Shown: one piece after another, positions 1 to 17,660 of the stretch | How the letters are laid out: every line of letters begins with the position of its first letter | Numbering within the stretch: position 1 is the first letter of the stretch | Source: Erinaceus europaeus | Lineage: Eukaryota > Chordata > Mammalia > Eulipotyphla > Erinaceidae | Direction of reading: 5' to 3' | DNA length: 64,000 nt | Assembly (NCBI RefSeq): GCF_950295315.1 | Contig: NC_080171.1 | Span: forward strand, 113,528,093-113,592,092 | The notes under the pieces: model-generated | Told to the model about the DNA's origin: nothing | Databases searched by the model: none | Seen by the model: only the letters and a program-made list of their open reading frames with translations | Position numbers and translations under genes: made by a program

Positions 1-212
1 GTCTACAGGTGTCTGTATCTTTCTCTCCTCTCTCTGTCTTCCTCTCCTCTCTCCATTTCTCTCTGTCCTACCCAACAATAACAACAGCAATAGCAACAAC
101 AATGATAAACAACAAGGGCAACAAAAGGAAAAAAAAAAACAGCCTCCAAGAGCAGTGGATTTGTAGTGCAGGCACTGAGCCCCAGCAATAACCCTGGAGG
201 CAAAGAAAAAAG
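1..212 (+). mobile_element. Type A SINE, 5' part cut by window edge
   Basis: Contains gtctgtatctttctctcc, aacaagggcaacaaaag and the long tail ending agcaataaccctggagg. Confidence 0.85.
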
Positions 213-269
213 AAAGTTGATTCAATTCATTTTAGCTTTAGAAGTGGTATGAAGACATACCACCTAGAG

Positions 270-335
270 CAGTGGATTTATAGTGCTGACACCAAGCCCC
301 AGCGGTAACTCTGGTGGCAATAAAAATAAATACAT
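270..335 (+). mobile_element. Type A SINE tail fragment
   Basis: Only the agcagtggatt...taactctggtgg tail is present, with no tRNA head. Confidence 0.6.
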
Positions 336-399
336 AATAATAAATCGTTTACATGCTGAACAGGAGGTAGGACTGCAAAGTGTTTGATTCTCTTTTATA

Positions 400-682
400 T
401 ATATATTTTCCCTTTTGTTGCCCTTGTTGCTTTTATTGTTGTTGTAGTTATTATTATTATGGTTGTTATTGATGTTGTCATTGTTAAATAGGACAGAGAG
501 AAATGCAGAGAGGAGGAGAAGACAGAGAGGGGGAGAGAAAGATAGACACCTGCAAACCTGCTTCACTGCCTGTGAAGTGACTCCCCTGCAGGTGGGGAGC
601 CGGGGGCTCGAACCGAGATCCTTATGCCGGTCCTTACGCTTTGCGCCACCTGCGCTTAACCCACTGCGCTACAGCCTGACTC
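400..682 (-). mobile_element. Type A SINE
   Basis: Full head and middle. The plus strand reads ggctcgaaccgagatcc and ends cctgactccc. Confidence 0.88.
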
Positions 683-699
683 CCAGTGTTTGACTCTTA

Positions 700-828
700 G
701 GTATGAAGTTCTGAATTCATTCCCGAGCAATGTATATGCCAGAGTGATGCTCTGATTCTCTCACACACTCTCTTTCTCATAAATAGTAGATAGATACTTA
801 TTTTAAATTAATAAAATGTCCTCTACAG
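700..828 (+). mobile_element. Type C SINE fragment
   Basis: Recognised by gccagagtgatgctctgattctc and the ataaatag-rich tail. 829-1034 after it shows nothing recognisable. Confidence 0.5.
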
Positions 829-1034
829 AGGTAACATACAGGTGAATTCTACTCAGATTAGCTCTTCCTGGAAACTTTATGTTGCCAGGATTTAGAATGA
901 TTCAGCAAAACCGAAGGACACACAGAGAAGGACACCAATCAATCAATCCATAGCCTGGAAGGATATTGGCTACTTTTCCACAAGATACTAAATATAATAT
1001 TTACTGAGTTTTACCTGAATTACACTCTATCTAA

Positions 1035-2350
1035 TGTCACTAGGGTTCTCCCCGACAGGTAGTCGCGAGGAGTGGAGATCTGGACCAGCCGGACTCCCCT
1101 TCTAGGGCTGAGCGGGAGGGAGAGTGTCGACGACTTGAGAAAAGACACCACACCAAGTCGGGAGTCAAGGCAGTGACTCGCTTTATTGAGGAAAAGGCCA
1201 TTTTTTATAGGCAGGGGGTAGAGGCAGGGATGGAGAGGTAGGGTGAGATGACGTTAGAGGTGGTGTGAGGTGGCGTCACCATCGGTGGGGCCTATGCGCT
1301 TTACACATCATCAGCTGGAGGGCAGAGGTGAATTCAGGCACGGCCTACAGGAAATGCTGTGTCACTCTGAGGAAGTTAGTGACCCGTCAGGGAAACTCGA
1401 CTCAGGCTTACGGAATGTCTGCTGGTCCTGAATCGGGGCCAAGCAGACCCCAACAACTAGGTCAGGACTCACTCTCTCCCCCTCAGACCACAAAGAGAAC
1501 AGAGTTCTCAGAAAAGAGACACCTGCGACTGCATTCAGAATCTACCCAGTTACTCCCAGATAGATGCCAATCCGGACATAGTATGCCATGACTAGCTCTC
1601 CACTGTTATTCCCAAACTGATGCCTCGACACTTCCCTTTCCCTGTCAACTTACTACCGCAGCCTGAGAGACTTCTCTCTGTGGTGCTCAGCCATGACTTC
1701 TTCTTCTTCTTTTTAATTTATTTTTTTAAATATTTATTTATTTATTCTCTTTTGTTGCCCTTGTTTTATTGTTGTAGTTATTATTGTTGTTGTTGTTGTC
1801 ACTGTTGGATAGGACAGAGAGAAAGGGAGAGAGGAGGGGAAGACAGAGGAGGAGACAAAGATAGACACCTGCAGACCTGCTTCACCACTTGTGAAGCGAC
1901 TCCCCTGCAGGTGGGGAGCCAGGGTTCGAACCGGGATCTTTATGCCGGTCCTTGTGCTTTGCGCCACCTGTGCTTAACCCACTGCGCTACAGCCCGACTC
2001 CCTTTTTTTTTTTTAATATATTTTATTTTATTTTGTTGCCCTTCAACCATGACTTCTATTCCCTACCACACTGCTCAAACTCGCCCTTCTCAAACTCGCC
2101 AGATTTAGTCACAGTGCACGCTGCTCCACTGGTTGTGCTCAAGATGATTCACTTCTCTTACCCGCACATGCCACGTCTTAGCCTGCTGTCTTATCCTGCC
2201 CTCGTGCTCTCTTTAGACTGGGGAAGGGCCGCCTGTCGTCCCAGCAAAGCTTTCTCGGGTCTTCGGCAGCTCCTTTCTTACATTGCTAAGATGAATGTCC
2301 ATGCCTCTGTTATACAACTGAATTCGTTCTGTAGTCATACACGCCACTAG
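1035..2350 (-). mobile_element. Endogenous retrovirus solo LTR, minus strand
   Basis: Read on the minus strand the unit has a TATA box (tataaaaaa, 1201-1209) and a polyadenylation signal (aataaa, 1182-1187), followed by a U5-like stretch ending near 1035 with aca. No gag, pol or env reading frame is present. The 1035-1620 part is clear. The U3 side probably continues to about 2350 but is split by a SINE at 1702-2046 and its outer end is uncertain. Confidence 0.55.
1702..2046 (-). mobile_element. Type A SINE inserted in the LTR
   Basis: Flanked by an 11-bp direct repeat ccatgacttct at 1691-1701 and 2047-2057. The B-box region reads gttcgaaccggg on plus. A second truncated SINE tail follows the body. 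Confidence 0.85.
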
Positions 2351-2359
2351 ATTTCTAGG

Positions 2360-2600
2360 TTTTAGTTACTGTTTATCTCCGCAATACCGCACAGAACCTG
2401 GAATGTATACTCATTAAATTTCATGCCCACATGGAGACTTACTCCTGCTATGTTCATGAAATAAGATACAAGTAAATACGAACAATCCAGGCACAGAACA
2501 GGGCTGTCTAGTAGAGATTTCTAAAATAATGGAGGTGCTCAACAGCGGTGGTGCCAAGTATAGTAGCTAGTAGCTACAAATAGCTTAGAAAACACTTGCA
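2360..2600. other. No feature recognised
   Basis: AT-rich sequence between LTR and SINE. No open frame, repeat or RNA gene seen. Confidence 0.4.
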
Positions 2601-2604
2601 GGGA

Positions 2605-2740
2605 GCCGGGCGCTGGCGACCCTGTTACATAGCACCAAGCGCAAGGACCCACCCAAGCATCTGGGTTTGAGCCCCTGGCTCCTCACCTACAGAGAGGGTG
2701 GTCTCGAAAGCTGTCAAGCAGGTCTGCAGCTGGCTGCAAC
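2605..2740 (+). mobile_element. SINE head, truncated
   Basis: ggagccgggcgctggcgac through gcaggtctgcagc. Lacks the middle and tail. Confidence 0.7.
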
Positions 2741-2844
2741 CTCAACTACACACAATCTATAAAATATTTACACCAGGACCCAATTCTGGAGGTTTTCAGA
2801 ACTATCTGAAGAATGTTCCTAGGCTCAGCTCAATTCCTTAGTTT

Positions 2845-2993
2845 AGTTTTTTTTTTTTTCTTTATGTTAATGAGAGAAAAAGACCAGAGGATTGCCCAGC
2901 TCTGACTTATGACAGTGCTGCAGACTGAACCAAGCACTTTGGGGGCTCAGGCATGAAAGTCCATAACCATTACACTATCTTCCCAGCCCCCAA
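2845..2993 (-). mobile_element. Type D SINE
   Basis: T-run, then accagaggattgcccagctctgac and ccataaccattacactatc. Confidence 0.75.
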
Positions 2994-3032
2994 ATTTAGT
3001 TCTTTAATAAACTCACTTAAATCTATATATCT

Positions 3033-3369
3033 CGGGGGTCGGGCGGTGGCGCAGTGGGTTAAGCGCACGTGGCGCAAAGCGCAGGGACCCGCGTAAGGAT
3101 CCCGGTTCGAGCCCCCGGATCCCCACCTGCAGGGGAGTCGCTTCACGGGCGGTGAAGCAGGTCTGCAGGTGTCTGTCTTTCTCTCCCCCTCTCTGTCTTC
3201 CCCTCCTCTCTCCATTTCTCTGTCCTATCCAACAACAAAGCAACGTCAACAATGGCAATAATGGCTGCAACAACTAGGGCAACAAAAAGGGGGGAAAATG
3301 GCCTCCAGGAGCGGTGGATTCATGGCACCGAGCCCAGCAATAACCCTGGAGGAGGAAAAAAAAAAAATT
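3033..3369 (+). mobile_element. Type A SINE, full length with long tail
   Basis: gggtcgggcggtggcgcag to ataaccctggagg and an A-run. Pol III A and B boxes are well kept. Confidence 0.9.
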
Positions 3370-3378
3370 TATATATCT

Positions 3379-3521
3379 CGTGATCTGGGAGGTTGTGCAG
3401 TAGATAAAAGCACTGAACGCTCAAGCACGAGGTCCTGAGTTCAACCCCCAACAGCACATGTATCAGTGTGATGTCCAGTTCTTTCTCTCTTCTCCTATCA
3501 TTCTCATTAATAAATAAATCT
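3379..3521 (+). mobile_element. Type C SINE
   Basis: gtgatctgggaggttgtgcag, gagttcaacccccaacagcac, tail taataaataaat. Confidence 0.85.
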
Positions 3522-3669
3522 ACGTATCTCCAGTTTCAGCTAGCAAGAAGTTTTTTAATAACTGATCCTTTACTGTCCATCATAAATTCCATATATCCTA
3601 ATGATTCTTCCCTAATGCTTTTGCTGGTCTTTGCTGAACTCTTCTTATCCGTAGCCAATCTATGCTTAC

Positions 3670-3799
3670 AAGAGCCAGGCCGTGGCTCACCTGGCTAAGC
3701 GCACACATTACAGTGGACAAGGATCTGGGTTCAAGCCCCTGGTCCCCACCCGCAGGGGGAAAGCCACACGAGTGGGAGAGTAGGTCTGCAGGTGTCTCT

Positions 3800-3864
<65 letters not shown>

Positions 3865-3910
3865 CCTCTCCCCTCTCAATTCTGTCTGCCTAATAAAAAT
3901 AAAAATATGC
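3670..3910 (+). mobile_element. Type B SINE with expanded (CT)n(TA)n
   Basis: The head gccaggccgtggctcacctg is followed by a pure CT run and TA run at about 3803-3858, then the cctaataaaaat tail. 3911-4006 is unique and abuts the arm. Confidence 0.85.
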
Positions 3911-4084
3911 CTACAATTCATCACATTTTTGTCTGTCAGGCCAATTAATTCACAAAGTCACTCGCTACATTGACAGTGTAGTGACTATGTTATGAAGGAA
4001 TCCAGGAGTGGAGCTAGGAGGGCGGGCTCCAGAGCTCCGTCGAGTTTACTCATCAGCTAATCAATGAAGCGAGCAGCTTCCCGC

Positions 4085-4765
4085 TCAAGGGGTAACGCTT
4101 GCGAATTCGTCCTCATTCCTCTCTGCCCAGCGCAGACACAGGCGTGTGTGCAGCCTCGCCTCCCCGAGCTGACACGGAGCTGACGTGCACCGGATGCCCA
4201 GGCCCCGGTGCAGACGCCCCTCAAAGTGAGATGTGGGTGTACCCCTCACTGTCCTGGGTCTCCACACACAGACAGGGGTGGAAATAACACGCACTGTGCG
4301 CTACAGGACAAGGCACGGAAGACACTTCCGGAACCGAAAAACACGCGCTCCCACCGCCGCCATCTTTAGGGGCTCCAGCAGGAAGTCGTCACAGCGCCCC
4401 GCCCCCGCCGGAGCCACCGTTAGGGACCCGCCCTCGAGGCTCAACCGCCTGCGCATGCGCACGTCTCCCGCGGTGAAGCGCGCGGTGGGGGACCGCAACG
4501 GATCCTGGGAGCCGTTGGAGGGCGGTGAACTCGCGCTCGCGAGCCCCGCCCCGCCTGCTCAGTGGGCGTGCGCATGCGCAGGCTGCCGCGCGGGGAGGGG
4601 CGGGGCAGGTCTGGAAGGAGGCCCGGGCGGCCTCTTGGAGAAGGCGAACAAAGAGGCGATGGTGTCCCGGATGCTCCTTGTGCTACGCGAGCACTGTGCG
4701 TGCGGCTGCGTGCATGTGTGTGTGTATGTGTGCATGTGCGTGTATGTGTATGTGTGCATGTGCGT
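4085..4765 (-). promoter_or_regulatory. CpG-island promoter, left copy, leftward
   Basis: GC- and CpG-rich block with no TATA box. It has two perfect NRF1-type palindromes tgcgcatgcgca (4450-4461 and 4569-4580), an ETS-type cacttccggaa (4323-4333) and a YY1-type gccgccatctt (4356-4366, aagatggcggc on the minus strand). The YY1 element orientation suggests transcription leftward out of the arm. A short minus-strand reading frame opens at that ATG and stops within 20-odd codons, so the block is more likely untranslated first-exon DNA. It could also work bidirectionally toward NUTM2 3 kb away. The gene served is not recognised. Confidence 0.7.
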
Positions 4766-4837
4766 GTAGCGACACCCAACCTAAAATCGGGCTTGGTGGG
4801 TGAGCCCAGGATTTGAAAAAGATAACAGGTAACAGGT

Positions 4838-5030
4838 GAGGCCGGCGCTCCGCACCTGGTTGAGCGCGCAACTTACGATGCACAGGGACCCAGGTTCAAG
4901 CCCTTTGCTCCCACCTGCAGGGGGGAAGCTTAGGTGTCTCTGCCTCTTTAGCCCCCTCTCAGTTTCTGTCTCTCACCAATTAAAAAAAAAACGTATTTTT
5001 TTTAAAAGGATGACCGTAGAATATTAAATT
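4838..5030 (+). mobile_element. Type B SINE, left arm
   Basis: gccggcgctccgcacctggttg to ctctcaccaattaaaaa. The corresponding right-arm position has a different, minus-strand copy. Confidence 0.8.
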
Positions 5031-5139
5031 AAAAAAGGATATGCTTGCCATCTAATAAAAAGTTTTGGCTGGGGTTCCCGAAATCACAACATCCTTGAAT
5101 CTGGAAAAAAATATGTTCATATCCTCTGAATCATGTCTT

Positions 5140-5452
5140 TAGGATTTTTTTTTTTTTTTAACCAGAGCACTGTTCAACTGTAGCTGATGGGGGTTGAACC
5201 TGGGACTTTGAAGCCTCAGGCATTAGAGGTTCTTGCATAATCATTATGCTGATTTCCCTCTGCCTGATGTGTGTATATATGTGTGTGTATTTTTTTTTTT
5301 TTTTTGATGGGACAGGAATTGAGAGGGAAAGGAGAGACCTGCAGCCCTGTGTCACCGTTTGTGTATTTTTCCCCCTGGGATGGAGCCGGGGTCAGAATCC
5401 CTGCCCTGCACGTGGTGGCTTGTACTCTCAGCTGGGTGCACTACCACCAAAC
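5140..5452 (-). mobile_element. Type D SINE followed by a type B-like SINE
   Basis: 5140-5262 is type D (accagagcactgttcaactg). 5289-5452 is a second degraded element ending gggtgcactaccacca. 5453-6029 after it is unique AT-rich DNA with no gene seen. Confidence 0.65.
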
Positions 5453-6029
5453 AAAAAGCCCTTGCTCCTTGTTCATGCTTTCTGCGAAGGGGTAAACAAA
5501 AACAGCTGGGAACTGAGCAGGATAGTTGTTCCACAGTGCAGTCTTTATACCCTTGGTGCGGGGAAGATTCAGCCTAGACCGGGGCCTGAGATTCTGAAAT
5601 AACTGGGTTACTTACTTAAATTAACATATAAAGTTACTGGCTAAAAATGCTTTATAACTTACCCATAATAAAAGTTACAGTCTGAGAAATGTCTCTGGCT
5701 TGTTTGTTTTTTCTATCCCTGACAGTAAATTTGGAGAAAGAAATGTTTCATGGTAATATTGGCTGAATGGTTCTCACCTAAGGTCACGTCGTGTACACAG
5801 AATAGCTGTTTGACAAATATAAAATATTGGTAAATGAAAAACTATTGTTATGTGCTGTAGAGAGAGCGATAATCCATATCACTATGGGTCACTCACTCCC
5901 CAGTGACTACTGTGAAATACTGCCTATAAACATTCAATGGACCCTTTTGGGTTGAGTGATGGAAAATACTTGAAAATTACTAGAAAACACAGCGTTAAAC
6001 AATGACTTTTTCTATCCTTTTCTCTCTTT

Positions 6030-6145
6030 CCCAGAACACTACTATACTCTGGTTTAAGGTGGTCGGGAGTGGACTTGGAACCCTGGAGCTTCAAACATGA
6101 AAATATTTTGGCATAACTGTTTTGCTAGCTCCATTGGCCCTCAAC
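6030..6145 (-). mobile_element. Type D SINE, degraded
   Basis: Marked by ccagaacactactatactctgg and ggcataactgttttgctagc. Confidence 0.6.
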
Positions 6146-6433
6146 AATTATTTTCCTAAGCAAATTTAGCAAAAAAGGGGGAGAAGAAACCAGGTCTCTC
6201 AGCATGACTTGTTAAATCTTCATGCATCTCAACTATTTCAATACCTTTTTTTTCTTGGAAGAATCAAAAAAAAAATTCTTTATCACCAATAGGTGTCATT
6301 TTCAGTGAAAGCTCACAGCCAGGAACAAATACAGTATTCAAGGTAAATGTAAATCCCAGATAAACACAAATTTTTACAGAAAAGTATGTCCTAAATATTA
6401 CATGTAACATAACCATGCTAAAACTACTTGGTT

Positions 6434-6695
6434 TTGGAGGTCGGGCGGTGGTGTACCCACTTAAACACATACTATGAAACACAGGGACCAACACACAGAT
6501 GCATTTGAGCTCCTACCCTCAGGGTGGTCGCCTCACAAGCAGTAGAGCAGATCTGAAGGTATCTATCTTGCTCTCTGCCTATCTACCTTCCCCATCTGTT
6601 ATTTTCTCTGTCTTATCCAACAACAAAAAATAGGGCCACCAGGAGCAGTAGATTTCTTCGTACTGGAACTGAGCCCCAGCGAAGGGAAACAAACA
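6434..6695 (+). mobile_element. Type A SINE, left-arm specific
   Basis: ggaggtcgggcggtggtgtac to tgagccccagcg. Not seen at the matching place in the right arm. Confidence 0.75.
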
Positions 6696-6892
6696 AAGCC
6701 TAATTGGTCTTTCTGAATTTCTCACTCAGCCACCAGTTTTTGTTTCACTTTCTTTTTTTTTTTATTATTGCTATACCAGGGTAACTATTCTTTCAGATAC
6801 CTTAATTTTAAGAAATTGTAGGGATTCATGAACTAAGAATAAGGAATCATAAGTTAAAAGAGTATTCATGTTAGCAATAAGAAAGAAAAAAA

Positions 6893-7095
6893 TCAGGGCC
6901 GGGTGGTGGCATACCTGGCTGAATACACATGCTACAATGGCCCAGGACCCGGTTGAAGGCCCTGGTCCCCACCATCAGGAGGAAAACCGTCAAGAGTGCT
7001 ACAGCAGAACTGCAGGTGTCTCTCTCCCTATTTAATCACCCTCTTAACTCTTCTGGCTATCTCTATCCAATAAATAAAGATAAAAAGAGAAAAAA
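6893..7095 (+). mobile_element. Type B SINE, left arm
   Basis: gggccgggtggtggcatacc, with tail ctatccaataaataaag. Confidence 0.8.
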
Positions 7096-7100
7096 AAAAC

Positions 7101-7780
7101 TTTGAAAAGAAAACATTGCAAATGCACTAGAACACAAGCCAAATTTTATACAGATGGAGAAAATATGCTAAGAAAATTAGAAAATCAAAATGATTTGCAG
7201 GTGCTTTTAGTGCTCTAACACATCTCTAGAAAGGCTGAAATGGAACAGGCAACTCTAGCTTCCATAAGAGAGAAGACTCAGCTGATAGGAAGAAAAGGAA
7301 AAGTAAGGAATATCTCTGAGGTTCCATTTGCATAAATTGACTTTGAAACACAGAAGTGTCCTATCAAAAATAATAAAAAGATAGAAAAACAACAAAGAAA
7401 GAAAAGAGAACATAGGTGTGAGACCTTTCTGCTGTGACTGAAAGACAAAGTCCAAATTGACTGGAAAAGCCATGTCCACTGTGGAGATGCTGAGTAGTTT
7501 CAAAGGGAAGTCTGGCTCTTGCCTACCTGCCAGAGACCTCCCCCATGGAATGTCCCCCCACACCCACCCAGGACCACCTGCCAGTGCCCCTCCTCCACCA
7601 CAGAATGTCCGAGCTCCTGCATTCTGCAGTTCAAATTCAAAACTACACAACCTCAGTTGGATGCTATCTGCATCCAACTATCTGCCTGACCTGATCAGCT
7701 TGTTCTCTGGGTCGTGGACTTGACTGTCGCTCATCGAGGAGGCTGCCAGGCAGCAGTGGTCCTTGGCTGAGCCTGCGGGG
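7101..7780 (+). other. Upstream region of left NUTM2
   Basis: Mostly unique DNA. A sharp change in arm identity lies near 7409. From there on, including the GC-rich 7500-7780, it is almost the same as 53021-53392. No TATA box stands out. The transcription start is not determined. Confidence 0.4.
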
Positions 7781-13932
<6,152 letters not shown>

Positions 13933-14135
13933 GGAGCCCCAGGGCCCCTCCTCAGCCAGCCCTGGAGAGCCTGGGCCGCACTGGCCTGGCCTGCCTCTCA
14001 GGTCCGGGGCTCCCCTCATCACTGTGGGTCTGTGTATTCCTGGTGTGGGTGGGGAGGGAGGGAGGGAGGGAGCAGGTTAGGGAGGAGGGTGGGTGAGAGT
14101 GGGGCAGCCCCTTGTTAGCAGGGGGTCTCAGCTGT

Positions 14136-14141
14136 AATAAA
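14136..14141 (+). terminator. NUTM2: Poly(A) signal of left NUTM2
   Basis: AATAAA about 205 nt after the stop codon, followed by a T/G-rich stretch. The mirror site is kept at 46690-46695. Confidence 0.85.
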
Positions 14142-14199
14142 GATGATATTGTAGGCAGTGCTCCTGGCCTGCTGTCTTTGTATTCTTGCTTCTCTGAGA

Positions 14200-14232
14200 A
14201 GGGTCTAAGAGGAGGAGGAGGAGGAGGAGTGA
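14200..14232 (+). repeat. (GGA)n run
   Basis: Short GGA repeat downstream of the NUTM2 poly(A) site, mirrored at about 46608. Confidence 0.7.
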
Positions 14233-14429
14233 TAGTGGAGTCACAAGTCTGTGGGAACAGTGAGAACAGTCACTCCCCCTAGAGGGAGAGCTGCTGGGTC
14301 AGCTGGGGAGCACTACCCACACCAGAAGCCTGAGTGTCAACCCTTTGCTACTTTGCCTTGGACACTTTCCCAGCTGACCTGTCACCCACTTTTGTCCAGT
14401 TATGTGATTTTGTTCGTTTTTTGTTCCAT

Positions 14430-14725
14430 AAAATTTTATTTCTTTTTTATTTTATTTATTTGTTTTCCATTGTTGCCCTTGTTGTCTTTTTTTATTTTTT
14501 TTTTAGTTGTTGTTATTGGTGTCGTCAATGTTGGATAGGACAGAGAGAAATGGAGAGAGGAGGGTTGACAGATGGGGAGAGAAAGATAAGACACCTACAG
14601 ACCTGCTTCACCGCCTGTGAAGCGACTCCCCTGCAGGTGGGGAGCCCGGGGCTGGAAAAAGGTCCTTGCACTTTGTGCCACATGTGCTTAACCTGCTGTG
14701 CTACCTCCTGACTCCCTGTTTTTAT
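14430..14725 (-). mobile_element. Type A SINE
   Basis: Inserted in NUTM2 3'-flanking DNA in both arms, but absent from the third flank copy at 21568-21712, which instead runs into another SINE. Confidence 0.85.
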
Positions 14726-14789
14726 TTATTTTTTTAAACATTATTTATTCCCTTTTGTTTCCCTTGTTTTATTCCATAAAGTTTTAAAT

Positions 14790-14940
14790 TAGGTATTGGG
14801 GAGATGATATAATGGTTATGCAGAAGACTTTCAAGCCTAGGCTTCAAAGTTCCAGGTTCAATCCCTCACACCATTAGCCAGTGTTGATCAGTTCTCTGGT
14901 CTCTCTCTCTGTATTTCTCTCACTAAAACAAATATATGTG
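14790..14940 (+). mobile_element. Type D SINE
   Basis: ggagatgatataatggttatgc and ccaggttcaatccctcac. Confidence 0.8.
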
Positions 14941-14994
14941 AATATGAATATATATATATGAATTTTCACCTTTGCCATGATTTACTTTCCTCTT

Positions 14995-15517
14995 AAACTT
15001 TTTATTTATTATTATCTTTATTTACTGGACAGAGACAGCCAGAATTCTAGAGGGGGGGGGAAGACACACAGAGAGACACCTGCAACCCTGCTTCACCACT
15101 TGCAAAGCTTTCCCCCCTGCAGGTGGGGACTGGGGACTCAAACCTGGGTCCTTGTGCATTGTAACATGTTCTCTCAACCAGGTATACCACCATCCAACCT
15201 CTCCCCAATTTCTTTTCTTTTTTTTTTTTAAAAAAAACTACTAAAATTTATTTATTTATTTATTTATTCTTTTTGTTGCCCTTTTTATTGTTGTAGTTAT
15301 TATTGATGTCATTGTTGTTGGATAAGACAGAGAGAAATGGAGAGAGGAGGGGAAGACAGAGAGGGGGAGAGAAGACAGACACCTGCAGACCTGCTTCACC
15401 ACCTGTGAAGCGACTCCCCTGCAGGTGGGGAGCCGGGGGCTCGAACTGGGATCCTTACGCTGGTCCTTGTGCTTAGCGCCACCTGCGCTTAACCTGCTGC
15501 GCTACCGCCCGACTCCC
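14995..15517 (-). mobile_element. Two adjacent SINEs (type B, then type A)
   Basis: 14995-15202 is type B ending ccaccatccaacct. 15240-15517 is type A with ggctcgaactgggatcc. Confidence 0.85.
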
Positions 15518-15524
15518 CCCAATT

Positions 15525-16240
15525 TATTTTCAAGCATTTTTATCACTTTAAAAAGAACCCACACTCTCAACTTATCTTTGTCTCCTCAAACATTATCTTC
15601 TAGTACTCCAACCCTTAATAACCCCCCTGCCCACCCCACCCCCACATAGTTTTGGTCTTGGAATCATACAGTATGTGCACCTTTGTGTGTGTCTACTCTC
15701 AGTAAGAATGACGTTTTCCAGGCTCATCCATGTTAAGACTTACCTGGAGTTTAAACCTTTGTATTCTGGAAATATATGCCAATGTATGAAACCATTCAAT
15801 TGGTTAAATTCACTCATTTGGTTGTTTTTTACACTGTGACTCTTGGAGAGTCGTATATGAACGTTTGTGTACAAGTTTCTGTAGAAGATGGATGTTTTCA
15901 TTTCTCATGGCTTTATACTAAATAGTAGCATTGTTTGATCATGTGAACACTGTGTGTGGACATTGAAGGAACTGCTTGGTTGGTTATGTCATGGTGCATG
16001 AAAGTTCACTCATCGCTACCTTCTAGCCAATACATGTCGTTATTTGTCTTGAATAGCTATGGTTCTAAATTGGTGTCAGACTCTGCTTTTGAATTACAGG
16101 TCCTCGTGTTGGGTTTCTTTCCTTTCTTTTGTTTTCTTTTATTTATTTTGATTGCCTATTTGTACATCTACTTTGAGCAAATATATCTACATTTAAAATT
16201 ATTTTGTCTTTTATACTGGGTATGTAATAATATTTCTTTT
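15525..16240 (-). mobile_element. Old L1-like 3'-end remnant
   Basis: Blocks such as ggaatcatacagtatgtgc and ttttccaggctcatccatgtt resemble the antisense 3' region of old mammalian L1 elements. Heavily diverged, with no ORF2 frame left. Confidence 0.45.
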
Positions 16241-16249
16241 TTTAAAATA

Positions 16250-16555
16250 AATGTTTTATTTAATTTTTTATTTTTTTATTTATTTTCCCTTTTGTTGCCC
16301 TTGTTTTCTGGGTTTTTTATTGTTGTTGTTATTGATGTCATCATTGTTAGATAGGACAGAGAGAAATGGAGAGAGGAGGGGAAGACAGAGAGGGGGAGAG
16401 AAAGACAGACATCTGCAGACCTGCTTCACCACCTGTGAAGCGACTCCCCTGCAGGTGGGGAGCCGGGGGCAAGAATCGGGATCCTCATGCAGGTCCTTGC
16501 GCTTTGTGCCACCTGCGCTTAACCTGCTGCGCTACTGCCCTACTCCAAATTTTTT
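16250..16555 (-). mobile_element. Type A SINE
   Basis: The B box is altered (gcaagaatcgggatcc). Confidence 0.85.
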
Positions 16556-16594
16556 ATTTTAATGAAAAATAAAAATGAAAAGAGAGAAGGAAAA

Positions 16595-16880
16595 GAGAGA
16601 GAGAGAACACTGCTTATGTCTAGTTTATGGTAGTCTGGGGACTAAATCTAGAACCTCTGAGCCTCAGACGTGAAAGTCTTTTGCAGAACCATTATGCTGC
16701 CTTCCTGGTCCATAAATTTTCTTCATATATTCTGAAGAAACTTTGTTTTTGTTTTTGTTTTTTATCAGAGTCCTACTCAGCTCTGGCTTATGGTGGTGTG
16801 AGGGATTGAACTTGGGACTTGGGAGCCTCAGGCATGAGAGTCTCTTTCCATAACTATCATGCTATCTACTTCTGTCAAAA
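16595..16880 (-). mobile_element. Two type D SINEs in tandem
   Basis: About 16600-16712 and 16745-16880. Both end in an attatgctg/atcatgcta motif. Confidence 0.75.
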
Positions 16881-17079
16881 ATGTTTCTTTTCAAGGATTT
16901 GATTTGCAAAACAGTCTCAAAGATTGTGTATTTTCTACTATTTATTAACAGTGTCCTTACAGTGTCAGCAGAATTGTTCAACTGGACAGGATTGTCATGA
17001 GAATAACTGTCTTGGCAGAAGCTTTAATGCTGTAGTCTCCTATACCTCCTCTCCAATTTCTCTATCTTAAAAAGTAAGC

Positions 17080-17660
17080 CCGGGGGAATCATACGGTAAC
17101 GCAGTGGGTTAAGCTCATGTGGCGCAAAGCGCAAAGACTGGTTAGGATCCTGGTTCAAGCCCCTGGCTCCCCATCTGCAGTGGTGTTGCTTCACAGGCGG
17201 TGAAGCAGGTCTGCAGGCGTCTCTCTGTCTCTCTTCCTCTCTATCTCCCCCTTCTCTCTCAATTTCTGTCTCTATCCAATAACAAATTAATAAATAAATG
17301 ACTAAAAAAATAATAATAATTCAGCCTGGAGGGGGCCGGGCGGTAGCGCAGAGGGTTAAGCACACATGGCTCAAAGTGCAAGGACCGGCGTAAGGATCCT
17401 GGTTTGAGCCCCCAGCTCCCCACCTGCAGGGGGTTGCTTCACAAGCGGTGAAGCAGGTCTGCAGGTGTCTATCTTTCTCTCTCCCTCTCTGTTTTTCCCT
17501 CCTCTCTCCATTTCTCTCTTCCCTATCCAACAACGACAGTAATAAAAACAACAACAATAAACAACAAGGACAACAAAAGGAAAAAAAATAGCCTCCTGGA
17601 GCAGTGGATTCTTAGTGCAGGCACTAAGCCCCAGCAATAACCCTGGAGGGAAAAAAAAAT
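17080..17660 (+). mobile_element. Two SINEs, B-like then type A
   Basis: 17080-17310 ends ccaataacaaattaataaat. 17333-17655 starts gggggccgggcggtagcgcag and has the long aataaccctggagg tail. Confidence 0.85.

Noticed and set aside
3020..3130. tRNA-like segments with A and B boxes
   Set aside because: They are heads of SINEs, not tRNA genes. No acceptor stem closes and copies are everywhere.
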